From contig PNKW01000027.1 in the NCBI GenBank assembly GCA_013822695.1, positions 1 to 36,060 on the forward strand: a stretch of DNA of 36,060 nt, read 5' to 3'. A program made the position numbers and the translations under genes. Below the pieces are notes generated by a model. The model saw nothing but the letters and a program-made list of their open reading frames with translations, was not told the origin of the DNA and searched no databases. Below, in pieces: positions 14,343 to 23,152 of this stretch. How positions within the stretch are numbered: the stretch's first letter is position 1; every line of letters begins with the position of its first letter. The stretch is from Erythrobacter sp. (GTDB lineage Bacteria > Pseudomonadota > Alphaproteobacteria > Sphingomonadales > Sphingomonadaceae).

Positions 14343-16214
14343 TCACCGCACCTGCGCCCTGAACCGGATCGTGAAGTTCGGCTGGTTGGTCGCGCTAGTC
14401 GCTGCGGCCATGGTGCCCGTCGGCGCGATGCGGATGCCGCGCACGTTGGCATCGAAGCTGCCAGTGGGGGTGTAGGTGTAAGGCGCCGCGCCGCCGCTCG
14501 CCTGCGAATAGGTCACCATCGTGTTCGCGTTGAAGGCGTTGAGCCCGCTCGTCGGCGTGCCGTTGGTGAAGGTCACCGGGGTGCCGACCGCGAAGGCCAT
14601 CTCGGGCGGCATGACATCGAGCAGCACGATCGAGCTCGCGTCCACCGTGCCCGCGCCGACATTGCGCACGGTGATGACATATTCGACCAAAGCGCCGGGA
14701 ATCGCCTTGGGGTTGGTGGTGCCGTTAACCGGGTCGGAGATCACGGTGCTGGTCTTGCTGATCTCCAGCAGCGCGGCGGCGCGGCGGGAGTTGGTGATGG
14801 TGCAGGTGACCGAATCGCCGGGGCGCAGCGTGATCGCTCCGCCGATCGTGGTGGGCAGCACGGTGGGCGATCCGCTGGTGCCATTGGTGCAGGCGAGGAC
14901 CGCGGTATAGTTGCCAAGCACTGCAGTGCCCGCTGCAACCTCGTCGACCTGATAGGTGTTCTGGTTGACCACCTGCACCAGCCCCGTGTCGCCGGTGCCG
15001 CTGTTGATCGTGCCGCCCGTGCCGGTGGTGGTCGAGGAGGCGGTGACCACGCCGTCGTCCATGATCCGCACGGTGAACTGGTCGCCGGTGAAGCGCCGCC
15101 CGTTGGTGCCGAGCAGCTTCCTCACCCGCAGCCGCGGCTGAGCGCCGGCCTGGAAGGTACAGACCAGAAACTCGCCGAATTCGAGCTGGCCGATGCTGGT
15201 ATTGGTTGTGTTGAGGTTGTTGGGCAGGGCGGCGCGGGTGGCGCCTGCGGTGTTCACGCAGGTGAGGTTGGCCGCATAGGCCGTTATCGCGTTTGCGCTT
15301 CCCGCTGCCATGGCGAGGCGCAAGGTGACGGGGATGCCCGCCGCCATGCTGAGCGGTGCGGTGGCGAAGGGGCCGGTGCCGGTGCCGGAGGTCGTCCCGC
15401 TGCTGATCGTCGCCGATGTCGCGGTCGAGGCAATCTGGAAGCTGAACTGGTCGGCGCTGTTGATGCGAGCGCCGAGGATCTGGGTCTGGAGCCGGATCGT
15501 CGCAAAGCGGATCGCGAACATCACCCCCTGCAGGCCGCCCGATTGGGTCTGGACGGTCACGGATGTCGGGCTGTTGCTGCCGAGGATATAGGCCCCGACC
15601 GTGCCCCCGGCGCCGGTGATCTCGGCAGTGGCGCTACCCACGCCAGTGATCGGCGGAAAGGTTGACCCCGAAATCGGCGGCACCGCGTCTAACTGCTGCC
15701 AATTGCCGCCATTGGTGGTCATGCGGATGAATTCGCCGCCGTTGCTCGATTCCCCGTCGGCGACCACGAAGGAATAGACGGTCACCCCGCCGCCCACCGG
15801 GGGCGTGATCGTGATATTGGTGATCGCGATCGTGCTGTTGCCGGCCTGCGCCGAATAGAGCACCGGGCGGCCCGGAATGCCGATGAAGGCGCTGTTGCCT
15901 ACGGCCGAGCCCGTCCATGACGGGGAAGTTACGGCGTTATAGGCGGGGTTGGTGCCCGTTACCCGCGCGTTGAAGCGCAGGACCGAGCCGTCGGGCAAGG
16001 TAAAGCTCATGTTCTGGCCCGAGGCCGAGCGCGCGGTGGTATCGTTGTAATTGGCCATGTTGAGCCAGCAATAGGTCTGCCAGCTGGCGGGCGCGGTGCC
16101 CTGGGTGGTGGCCTGCGCGCAGTCCTGCGCCGAGGCGGCCGGGCTCCATGCGAGCGCGCACAGTAGCGCCAGCAGCGCCAGCGCCCGGCGAATGATCCTG
16201 AGCCTCCCGAACAT
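14343..16214 (-). CDS. DUF11-locus protein E: exported CshA-like and DUF11-type surface protein
   Basis: Predicted exported, 623 residues from the ATG at 16214. The signal peptide is IIRRALALLALLCALAWSPAASAQ. The first region (CAQATTQGTAPASWQTYCWLNM, SFTLPDGSVLRFNARV, VYSFVVADGESSN) resembles the non-repetitive domain of CshA-type surface adhesins. Two middle beta-sandwich-like segments follow (ADQFSFQIAS; GDQFTVRIMDDG), with FLVCTFQAG and VTCTITNSRR. The C-terminal part is a DUF11 domain: SDPVNGTTNPKAIPGALVEYVITVRNVG, almost the same words as in protein C. It ends in the strand TIRFRAQVR. Ser, Thr and Gly dominate. The start is uncertain: ATGs lie at 16214 and 16235. The first has ggagga directly before it, which is close spacing. 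Confidence 0.75.
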   Translation of the reverse strand: MFGRLRIIRRALALLALLCALAWSPAASAQDCAQATTQGTAPASWQTYCWLNMANYNDTTARSASGQNMSFTLPDGSVLRFNARVTGTNPAYNAVTSPSWTGSAVGNSAFIGIPGRPVLYSAQAGNSTIAITNITITPPVGGGVTVYSFVVADGESSNGGEFIRMTTNGGNWQQLDAVPPISGSTFPPITGVGSATAEITGAGGTVGAYILGSNSPTSVTVQTQSGGLQGVMFAIRFATIRLQTQILGARINSADQFSFQIASTATSATISSGTTSGTGTGPFATAPLSMAAGIPVTLRLAMAAGSANAITAYAANLTCVNTAGATRAALPNNLNTTNTSIGQLEFGEFLVCTFQAGAQPRLRVRKLLGTNGRRFTGDQFTVRIMDDGVVTASSTTTGTGGTINSGTGDTGLVQVVNQNTYQVDEVAAGTAVLGNYTAVLACTNGTSGSPTVLPTTIGGAITLRPGDSVTCTITNSRRAAALLEISKTSTVISDPVNGTTNPKAIPGALVEYVITVRNVGAGTVDASSIVLLDVMPPEMAFAVGTPVTFTNGTPTSGLNAFNANTMVTYSQASGGAAPYTYTPTGSFDANVRGIRIAPTGTMAAATSATNQPNFTIRFRAQVR

Positions 16215-16233
16215 TCCTCCGGAATAGGAAATC

Positions 16234-16252
16234 ATGGTAAACAGCCGGTTAG
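16234..16252 (-). promoter_or_regulatory. CtrA-like box before gene E
   Basis: On the minus strand the bases read CTAA, 7 bases, TTTA, CCAT. The box before gene A (24164-24182) has the same plan and is identical at 15 of 19 positions. The alphaproteobacterial regulator CtrA binds TTAA-N7-TTAA with half-site TTAACCAT. Each half here deviates by about one base. It ends 19 bases before the ATG at 16214. An overlapping inverted repeat (CGGTT/AACCG) is an alternative reading. Confidence 0.35.
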
Positions 16253-16282
16253 CAAACCGCATTGGACATCGCCCGCCCATGC

Positions 16283-19273
16283 TCAGCGCCCCAGCCCGAG
16301 GACGCCGAGGTGCGAGGCGTCGAACTTCAGGCGCAGCGCGGCAAAGGCGCCCTTGTCGGTGTTGCGCGCCGGGCCGAAATCGCCGTCGCGGAAGCCTTCG
16401 ATGTTGTAGCCGACGGTCAGCAATATGCCTTCCAGCGGGACGAAGCCGACCGTCGGGCCATAGGCGAAGTTGATCGTCTCGTCGTCGAGATTGGCGCGGG
16501 TGGTGACGCTCGCGCCGAGCTCGATGCGCTCGCCGATGCCGATGCGTGCGTCGCTGCCGACCAGCAGCGCGGTGCCCTGGAATTCGGTGCCATCGAAGGC
16601 ATCGAGATTGTGGCGCGCGCCGAGGAACAGCGCGACTTCGTGGCGGCGCACCTGCGCGCCCGCGTTGTCCTCGCCCCGCGGGCTGAAATTGGTCGAAAGG
16701 CTGCCGACAAGGCGGCGCGCGACGGCGTTGCCATCGACCGTCAGCGCCGTGCCGCCCAGCGCGGTGCCGCCGGCGGTCGCGCCGGTCACTTCGTCGCTGC
16801 GATATTCAACCCGGCCGAGCATCGCCAGCGGCGAATTGTCCGGACGGTGGGCGAAGGCGATGCTCGCATCGATGATCTCGGCCACTGCCCCGCCGGTGGT
16901 CTCCGAGCGCGTCCAGGTCGCGCCCGAGCCGACGAGGCTGCCCTCGCCCAGCTGGCGGATCGCCCCGAACAGCACGCCCTTGCGGTCGGTGGTTTCGCCG
17001 TCGCGCCATTCGCCGCGCGCGGTCACGCTCCAGCGGTCCTTGCGCCACGCCCCGCCGAGGGTGACGGCGGTGAAATCCTCGAACAACAGCCCGCCGGTGA
17101 GCTGGCCGCCGCTGACCGCGGGCTGGTTCGGGTTGACCAGGCTGGCGGCCGAGGGCGAGCCGCCGATCGTGCGGTTGCCGTCGATCGTGGCATCCACGGT
17201 CAGCGCCGGGCTCAGTTGCAGGGTCTGCGACACGCCGAAGGCGGCGAAGCTGCGGGTGCCGTTCTCGCCGATGGTCTCCTCGCCGATGGTGGTGGTGACC
17301 TGCCCGCCCTGCCAGGGCGAAACTTCGATCCCGCCGCGCAGCTGGCGCGCCTTCAGACGCTCGCCATCGGCGATTTCGTAGGTGCCGACCAGCCGCACGT
17401 CCTGCGTGATCGCGTAGCGCGCGCCGAGGCGGTGGCGGGCGGGGAGATCGGCGCTCTCGGCCTTGCCGAGGGCGACCGCGGTGCCTGCACTCAGCTCCAG
17501 CTTGTTGCCCAGCAGCCGCTGCGTCGCGCCCGCTTCGAGCACGGTGGAGGCCGCGTTGCCGCCATCGGCGAGCCGGTCGCTGAAGTGGACGATGCCGAGG
17601 CGCAGGTTGGTGCTCTGGCGGGTCAGCGCGATCTGGCCCTGCGCGGCGCGGCGGCGCGCGGCGTCGGTCAGGCTGTCGTCCTGCCAGACGCTGCCGGTGA
17701 AGGTCAGCTCCTCGGTGATCAGCACGCGGCCATCGACCCCGAACTTGCGCCGCCCGCGCTCGACCGCGTTCTGCTGGCCGATGCCGTAATCGGCGTCGAT
17801 CTGGCGGGCATAGGCGATGAGGTCGAGGTCGCCGGTCTGGTGCTGCACTTCGGCAAGCCAGCCCTGCGCGGTCTCGCCCTCGCGGCGGCTGAGGCCGAGC
17901 TCGGCGCGCACTTCGGTGTTCTCGCCGAGCTTGGCGAGCACGTCGACCGCGCCGAGATCGGTGCGCTGCGCCGTGCCGCCTGCGCCTTCGAGCCCGGCAT
18001 CGCTGATCGCGGTCGCACCGATGCGGATTGTGCCGTCTTCGCTGGTCCAGTCGGCGCGCGCGCCCGCGTTCCATTCGGCCTCGCCGCTGCTGTCGGTCTC
18101 GTATTCGATCACGATGAACTGCGGGTTGAGGTTCTCGTCGCGGCTCAGCACGGGCGCGGTGAAGCGGATCGTGCCCGCCAGCAGGTCGATGTCGTAATCG
18201 GTGAACCGCGCAAGCTGGCGGCTCGAAACGATCTGTTCGGGCCGGAAGCGGTCGCGCACCTCGATCGTGACGCGCTCCGAATTGGCAAGGATGCGGCGGT
18301 TGTCGAGGGCGTAGGGCCCGGAGATCCCCTGTCCTTGCGTTTCCTGACGCTGGAAGCGGCTCGCGATCTGTGCGGCAAAGCCCTGCGCCTTCAGCCCGCC
18401 GGCACGCGCCTCGCCGGTCACGCCGGTCGCGGTGCGGTTGTAGGCGGCAAGGCGGGTCTGGTTGAAGGCGGTCTGGAAGTCGCCATAGAGCGCGTAGAAG
18501 GCCGAGGTCTCGATGCGGACATAGAGCTTCTCGCGGCTGGCAGCATCGAACTGACGCGCCGAGGCATCGCCGAAGACGGTGTAATAGGCGGCGGGGTCAA
18601 TCGCGCCGAGCACGCGCTGGTCCTCGCGCTGCTTGGCGCTGTCATAGGCGAGGGTGAGCAGATATTTGCCCAGCACCCGGCCCTTGGCATAGAGCGCGAC
18701 GCGCGCGTCCTCGCCAAGATCGCTGTCGAAGCGGCCGGCGCGCTCCATGTTGTCCGCGACCGAACGCGCGCCGACAGTGCCTTCGACAAGGCCGATCACG
18801 GTCCATTCGACATCGCCCGGCTCGATCCACGCCTCGAGTTCCTGACGGCGGGTGATCTCGCCATCGTCGAAAGTGAAGCCGAGGCGCAGCGAGCCGCTGA
18901 CCATGGTGGGGGCAAGCTCGATTCTGGCGATCCCCTCGGTGCCCTCCACCACCCAGCGCGCGGCGACCGGGGCCGTTCCGGTGAGCTGGTTCAATTGCTG
19001 GCGGTCGATCTGCTCGGCGCTCTGGTAGGGCGCGTTCAATGTGAAGCTGCCCGCGATGCCTTCGCGCAAGGGGCGGTTGTTGCGATCAAGCACGCGGATC
19101 GCGATCACCGGGCGGGTGCGGCCATCGGCGAGGAGGTTGGATTGTTCGCGCAGGAACTCGACCTTGGCGGGCGCGCGGGTGAAGAACACCTCGCGGGTGA
19201 AGGTCTTGGAGACCTCGCCGAAGGAGTTGATGATCCGCGCTTCAAGCAAGGTTGTATCGGTCAGCAGCGGCAC
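16283..19273 (-). pseudogene. DUF11-locus protein D, C-terminal part with outer-membrane beta-barrel (after in-frame TAG)
   Basis: This is 996 residues counted from a GTG at 19273, but the same frame runs unbroken from the TAG at 19298-19300, so it is the continuation of the gene above. After the TAG the text is WAVSQWRGVPLLTDTTLLEARI, a strand pair that belongs with the FVDGQPVNPLAFEGT just before it. An Ig-like region follows (VEFLREQSNLLADG...VIAIRVLDRNNRPL), then a long alternating hydrophobic/polar stretch typical of a beta-barrel (KYLLTLAYDS, YALYGDFQTAF, repeated Arg/Tyr/Gly turns). The barrel closes with AFAALRLKF, 11 residues before the end. No ribosome-binding site precedes the GTG, so independent translation is doubtful. 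It is either a pseudogene half, a read-through product, or the effect of a sequencing error. Confidence 0.72.
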
Positions 19274-19297
19274 GCCGCGCCACTGGCTTACCGCCCA

Positions 19298-21439
19298 CTA
19301 GCCCTTTTCGGGGTTCTGCGTGCCTTCGAAGGCGAGCGGGTTGACCGGCTGGCCATCCACAAACAGCTGGACGCTCTGGCCTAGACGGTGTCGCACTGCG
19401 ACCTTGACCGCAGGTGCGCGCGGGTTGGCGTCGGGGGTGGGGGCGAGGAAGCCGTCCTCGCCATCGCCCAGCGCGAGGTAATCGGTGACGGTGGGGCCGG
19501 AATCCTTGGGCGCATCCTTGGGTGCGTCTTTGGGCGCGTCCTTGGCGGCTTCGGCAGCGGGGGCCGGGAGCGGGGCGAGCTTGGCGCGCGCGGCTTCGGG
19601 CAGCACGGCGTGGAAATCGGCGACGACCAGGCTCCCGCCCTGACCGATGGCGAAGCGCGAGATCGCGCTGCCCGCGCTGCGGGTGTTCTGCGTGCAATCG
19701 ACGAACTGGCCGCCTTCAGGCAGCGTCATCGGCGCGACCTGCACCACGTGGGTGCCGGGGACCACGCCCTCGAAGTGGTAGCGCCCGTCGGCATCGGTGA
19801 CCGCGAAGCTGCCGTCCTCGAGCATCACCCGCACGCCCGGGATCCCGCGCCGCTCGGCTTCGGGCAGGGTGCAGGATCCTTCGGTCACGCGGCCGATGAT
19901 GGTCATGCGGTCGGCAATGCCGTCGCGGTCGATATCGAGCACGGCATCGGCGCGCACCTCGCGGCCCAGACTGTCGCGGGCGAGCGCGAGGTTGACCGCG
20001 CGGCCCGGAGGCGCATCGGGGCGCACCGACATGGCGTAGGTGACCTTGGTCGAGGAGCCCGCGGCAAGGTCGCCGAGCGCGATTGTCAGCACGCGGCCAT
20101 CGGGCGAGGTGGTGAGCGCGCCCGGGGCCTGCGCGCCGTTGATGCGCAGACTGTCGGGGCGCAGCCGCAGCCAGCGCGAGGGGGTGTCGGTGATCGTCAC
20201 CGCGCGGCGGATGCGCGCAGGATCGGTGTTGCTGACGGTCAGCGTGTAGAACACCACGTCGCCGGGTTCGGCGCGGGTGCGCGAGGCGGTCTTGACGAGG
20301 CCGAGATCGGCGGCGGGGCCATCGACGGGGATGTCGACCTCGAAGGGCACCGGGTTGTCGAGCACGAAGATGTCGCCGAACGAGCCCTCGCGGATCACGT
20401 AGGCGCGGCCATCGGGCCGGGTGAGGCGCGCGAGCACGTCACGCGGGGCGACCGAGGGCGCGATGAAGGGTTCGGGCGGCTCGACCACCAGGCGGAAGCG
20501 GCCCTGGTTGGTGAGCGGGAACCAGAATTCGCCCGGCCCCATCTGCACCACGCGCCCGCTGCCGTCGGTGATCGGCTGGCCGCTGATAATGCTCGAAGGC
20601 CACGAGGTTACGCCGTCCTCGGCAAACACGGTCGCGGGCGCTCCGGTATCGACGTTGACAAGGGTGACACGCGCGCCGGAGACGGGCGCGCCGGTCTCGC
20701 TGTCGAAGACGACGCCGAAGGGGTCGACCAGCACGAGGACATCGGCCGAGATGAGGATCGCGTCCTCCCCCGGGCGCATCGCGGCGATGGTGATGCGCGT
20801 ATCGGCCCCGACGCTGAGGCGGCAGTCCTCCTGCACCAGCGGAGGGGGGATGCGGCGGGTCTCGATCACGCCGGCAAAGACCCCGCTGTCGGCGGTGGTC
20901 TCGAACACGGTCATGGTCTCGCGGTCGCCCTCGGGGGTGGAGAGCACCACGGTGAGGCTGTCGATCACGGTCGGATCGAGGTTGGCCGAAGCCGCGGTGA
21001 TTTCGAAGAACAGCGGCTCGCCCCCGCGCAGCTCGTCGGTCTGCTGGACCCTCGCGACGGAGGTGGGGGCGGTCGAGGTCGCGTCGCCGCCCGGGGTCAG
21101 GCTGGCAGTTGCGGTGGCGCGCAGCTCGGCCACGGAAACGGCACCGGCGCTGCACTGCGGCGCGCGGAAGACGAGTTCGGCCCCGCCATCGCCGGGCGCG
21201 CGGCGGTAGACGCGGATCGCGGGCGGTGCGGATGGCCCGGTGGTGACATCGAAACGCACCGGGTTGCTGGTGATCTCGCGGCGGGTGCCGCCCGCATCCC
21301 AGCTGGCCTCGGCAATATTGGTGACGGTGCGCACGCCGCCTGTCGACTGCGCGTGCGTCCCCTCCTGCGGATAGCCGAAAGGCAGCAGTACTGCGCACAG
21401 TACCGCTGCCAATCGCCACAGGGAGGGGAACACTCGCAA
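19298..21439 (-). CDS. DUF11-locus protein D, N-terminal part (ends at in-frame TAG)
   Basis: This part has 713 residues, with signal peptide 1-31 (LAAVLCAVLLPFGY...THAQ). Domain 1 (VRTVTNIAEASWDAGGTRREITSNPVRFDV) is the same N-terminal motif as in protein A. Further beta-domains of invasin or intimin type follow (GGEPLFFEITAASANLDP, SVVLSTPEGDRETMTVFETTADSGVF). One has a carboxypeptidase-regulatory-like fold (PVSGARVTLVNVDTGAPATVF). Next come a DUF11 domain (DLGLVKTASRTRAEPGDVVFYTLTVSNTD) and an SdrD-type domain (GIPGVRVMLEDGSFAVTDADGRYHFEGV). Three KDAP units form a linker. The frame continues past the TAG for 1,004 codons, so the intended product is about 1,718 residues. It starts 19 bases after gene C. 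Confidence 0.8.
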   Translation of the reverse strand: MRVFPSLWRLAAVLCAVLLPFGYPQEGTHAQSTGGVRTVTNIAEASWDAGGTRREITSNPVRFDVTTGPSAPPAIRVYRRAPGDGGAELVFRAPQCSAGAVSVAELRATATASLTPGGDATSTAPTSVARVQQTDELRGGEPLFFEITAASANLDPTVIDSLTVVLSTPEGDRETMTVFETTADSGVFAGVIETRRIPPPLVQEDCRLSVGADTRITIAAMRPGEDAILISADVLVLVDPFGVVFDSETGAPVSGARVTLVNVDTGAPATVFAEDGVTSWPSSIISGQPITDGSGRVVQMGPGEFWFPLTNQGRFRLVVEPPEPFIAPSVAPRDVLARLTRPDGRAYVIREGSFGDIFVLDNPVPFEVDIPVDGPAADLGLVKTASRTRAEPGDVVFYTLTVSNTDPARIRRAVTITDTPSRWLRLRPDSLRINGAQAPGALTTSPDGRVLTIALGDLAAGSSTKVTYAMSVRPDAPPGRAVNLALARDSLGREVRADAVLDIDRDGIADRMTIIGRVTEGSCTLPEAERRGIPGVRVMLEDGSFAVTDADGRYHFEGVVPGTHVVQVAPMTLPEGGQFVDCTQNTRSAGSAISRFAIGQGGSLVVADFHAVLPEAARAKLAPLPAPAAEAAKDAPKDAPKDAPKDSGPTVTDYLALGDGEDGFLAPTPDANPRAPAVKVAVRHRLGQSVQLFVDGQPVNPLAFEGTQNPEKG
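19502..19543 (-). repeat. KDAP tandem repeat within protein D
   Basis: The DNA holds a 12-base unit repeated about three and a half times, encoding Lys-Asp-Ala-Pro three times and then Lys-Asp-Ser. It forms a charged, flexible linker between the SdrD-type domain and the region before the beta-barrel. Third positions vary between units (Asp as GAC or GAT, Lys as AAG or AAA, Ala as GCA or GCG), so it is not a very recent expansion. Confidence 0.8.
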
Positions 21440-21458
21440 GACCTAAGTCCCGATCAGC

Positions 21459-22508
21459 TTAGCGGATCTGGACCTGGAAGTAGAGCGACCGGGTCTGCCC
21501 CGCCGCCACGTCGCTGAGCGTGCCGGTGATCCGGTCGCGTTGGTTGACGCCCGCGCCAGGCGCGAAATTGCCGCCCGGAGTCCCGTTGGTGCAGCTCGCG
21601 TCGCCATCGACGAAGATCCCGAAGGCCGCGCTGTAGGCGACGTCCACCGGAAGATCGTCAAGCAGGTTCACGCCCGCCGCGGTCGCCGCACCCGCAGCGT
21701 TCGCCACGGTGATGCAGTACTCGATCGTCGCGCCCGGGATCGCCTTGGGGTTGGTCGCCCCGTTGACCGGATCCGACACCACGCGGCTGGTCTTGGCGAC
21801 GGCCAGCACCGCGCCCGAGACAGTGTAGCGGCCCTGCGCCGAGAAGGCGCCGTCATTGTCGGCGTCCGAGACGCCCTGGCCGTCGAACAGCACGGTGTCG
21901 ACCGCGTCGACCTGGTTCGCGCCGGTGCTCGCCTGGAGGCGGGTGCCGAGCGTGCCCGCCGTGCCCGCAGCATGCGCCGCAGCGGTCAGCGCGACGTCGA
22001 AGGTGTTGCCGTTCACCGCGTTGATGCCGATGTCCGACACGACCAGCACTGCGACCGTCGCGTCGGCGGCGACTTCGTCGAGGAAGGTGATGGGGCCGGC
22101 GCCGAGTTCCGCCGCATCCAACACACGGTCGCCGTCGGTGTCGCGGTAGATGCGGATGTTGCTGATGTTCGCCGCCGTGCCGCCGCGCAATGCGGTGGAC
22201 AGGTCGAAGTCGGCAGCGCTGTTCGACAGGTTGGTGACGTCGAACGCCAACACGCGGTTGGTCTGGTTCGGCGAGACCGTCACAGGCGTGTTGATGGCAG
22301 TGACCGTCAGGTTGACGCGCTGGTCGACAGTGAAGCTGTCATTCGCGATCACCGCGTTCTGGGCGTTGCCATTGACGTTGTAGTTGACGGTGACCGAGTT
22401 GGTAATCGTCGTGTTTGCGGTGGTCCCCACGGCTAGCGCAGGGGTGCTGGACATTGCGACAAGTGCAAGAGCACTGACCGCACCCAGCAACTGCTTGGAG
22501 GTCTTCAT
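21459..22508 (-). CDS. DUF11-locus protein C: exported DUF11-type protein
   Basis: This 349-residue protein has a classical signal peptide (residues 1-26, MKTSKQLLGAVSALALVAMSSTPALA). The first domain (NTTITNSVTVNYNVNGNAQNAVIAN, SFTVDQRVNLTVTAIN) is the same kind as the N-termini of A and D. A middle domain has a DTDGDRVLD calcium-type loop (RIYRDTDGDRVLDAAE) and a later DADNDG. The C-terminal DUF11 domain carries SDPVNGATNPKAIPGATIEYCITVANAAG and ends VAAGQTRSLYFQVQIR. It is part of a five-gene minus-strand run, 71 bases after B and 19 before D. Its initiation region (TCGGGACCATAACC then ATGAAGAC) closely matches that of B. The product probably lies outside the inner membrane. Confidence 0.82.
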   Translation of the reverse strand: MKTSKQLLGAVSALALVAMSSTPALAVGTTANTTITNSVTVNYNVNGNAQNAVIANDSFTVDQRVNLTVTAINTPVTVSPNQTNRVLAFDVTNLSNSAADFDLSTALRGGTAANISNIRIYRDTDGDRVLDAAELGAGPITFLDEVAADATVAVLVVSDIGINAVNGNTFDVALTAAAHAAGTAGTLGTRLQASTGANQVDAVDTVLFDGQGVSDADNDGAFSAQGRYTVSGAVLAVAKTSRVVSDPVNGATNPKAIPGATIEYCITVANAAGAATAAGVNLLDDLPVDVAYSAAFGIFVDGDASCTNGTPGGNFAPGAGVNQRDRITGTLSDVAAGQTRSLYFQVQIR

Positions 22509-22579
22509 GGTTATGGTCCCGAGTGTCTGCCCCGCGTCAATCGTGCCGCCCGCGGGGCTTGGCGGCTATCTCCCGCCGG

Positions 22580-23071
22580 TCAGCGGATGATCACGGGAAA
22601 GGCGACCCGACCGGACGTGCCCGGAGCGATGGTCGCCAGCACCCAGCGGACATGGGTCACGTCGGCCTGGGTGGCGGAACGGGTGGTGCCGTCGGAAACG
22701 GAGACGCTGAGCGCGGCAAGCTTGCCCCAGATCTTGCCGCCATCAACCGACACCTCAAGCGCCGGATCGGCGTCGGGCGCGAGGCGCACGGCGGAGGGCA
22801 GCGGGTTGGTGATGACAAAGTTGGTCACCACGTCGGCGCTGGTGTTCTTGTAGTTCTGCCCGAAGATCAGCCGGTCGCCGGGAAGGAAGCTTGCAGGCTC
22901 GACCAGCTCGACGCGGGTCTTGCCCTCGGCATCGGTGGTGGTCTTTTCGGACTTGATGTCGCCATCGACCGAGACCGCGGGTGCCGCATCCTGCGCGGCA
23001 AGCGGCACGACCGGCGCGGTCAGCGAAACCGCCGCGGCGCAGGCGAGGAGGAAGGTGGTCACGGTCTTCAT
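22580..23071 (-). CDS. DUF11-locus protein B: small exported protein
   Basis: This 163-residue protein has a signal peptide (residues 1-26, FLLACAAAVSLTAPVVPLAA then QD). The single mature domain of about 130 residues is the short form of the DUF11-type fold: FLPGDRLIFGQNYKNTSADVVTNFVITNPLP, then ALEVSVDGGKIWGKLAAL, and WVLATIAPGTSGRVAFPVIIR at the end. The same closing strand ends A, C and E. Sequence-related small proteins beside larger DUF11 proteins would fit a subunit or plug role, but this is inference. It lies 81 bases after A and 71 before C. Its start context, TCGGGAACCAGACC before ATGAAGAC, is like that of C, and GGGA serves as a weak ribosome-binding site. Confidence 0.8.
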   Translation of the reverse strand: MKTVTTFLLACAAAVSLTAPVVPLAAQDAAPAVSVDGDIKSEKTTTDAEGKTRVELVEPASFLPGDRLIFGQNYKNTSADVVTNFVITNPLPSAVRLAPDADPALEVSVDGGKIWGKLAALSVSVSDGTTRSATQADVTHVRWVLATIAPGTSGRVAFPVIIR

Positions 23072-23152
23072 GGTCTGGTTCCCGATGGCTCGTAAATCTA
23101 TGTTATCGTTTGCAATTGCCCGGGCTGGTCAGACCCGGGCGGTGATCGTGAA

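Noticed and set aside
19298..19300. TAG in gene D read as pyrrolysine
   Set aside because: No pyl genes are in the window, and pyrrolysine is not expected in this kind of bacterium. Mutation, suppression or a base error is simpler.
16262..21517. Very long plus-strand open frames (about 1,040 and 709 codons) opposite gene D
   Set aside because: They are antisense shadows caused by GC-rich codon use. Their translation is rich in Ala, Arg, Gly and His, has no family motifs, and the minus-strand frame shows signal peptide, DUF11 and barrel features.
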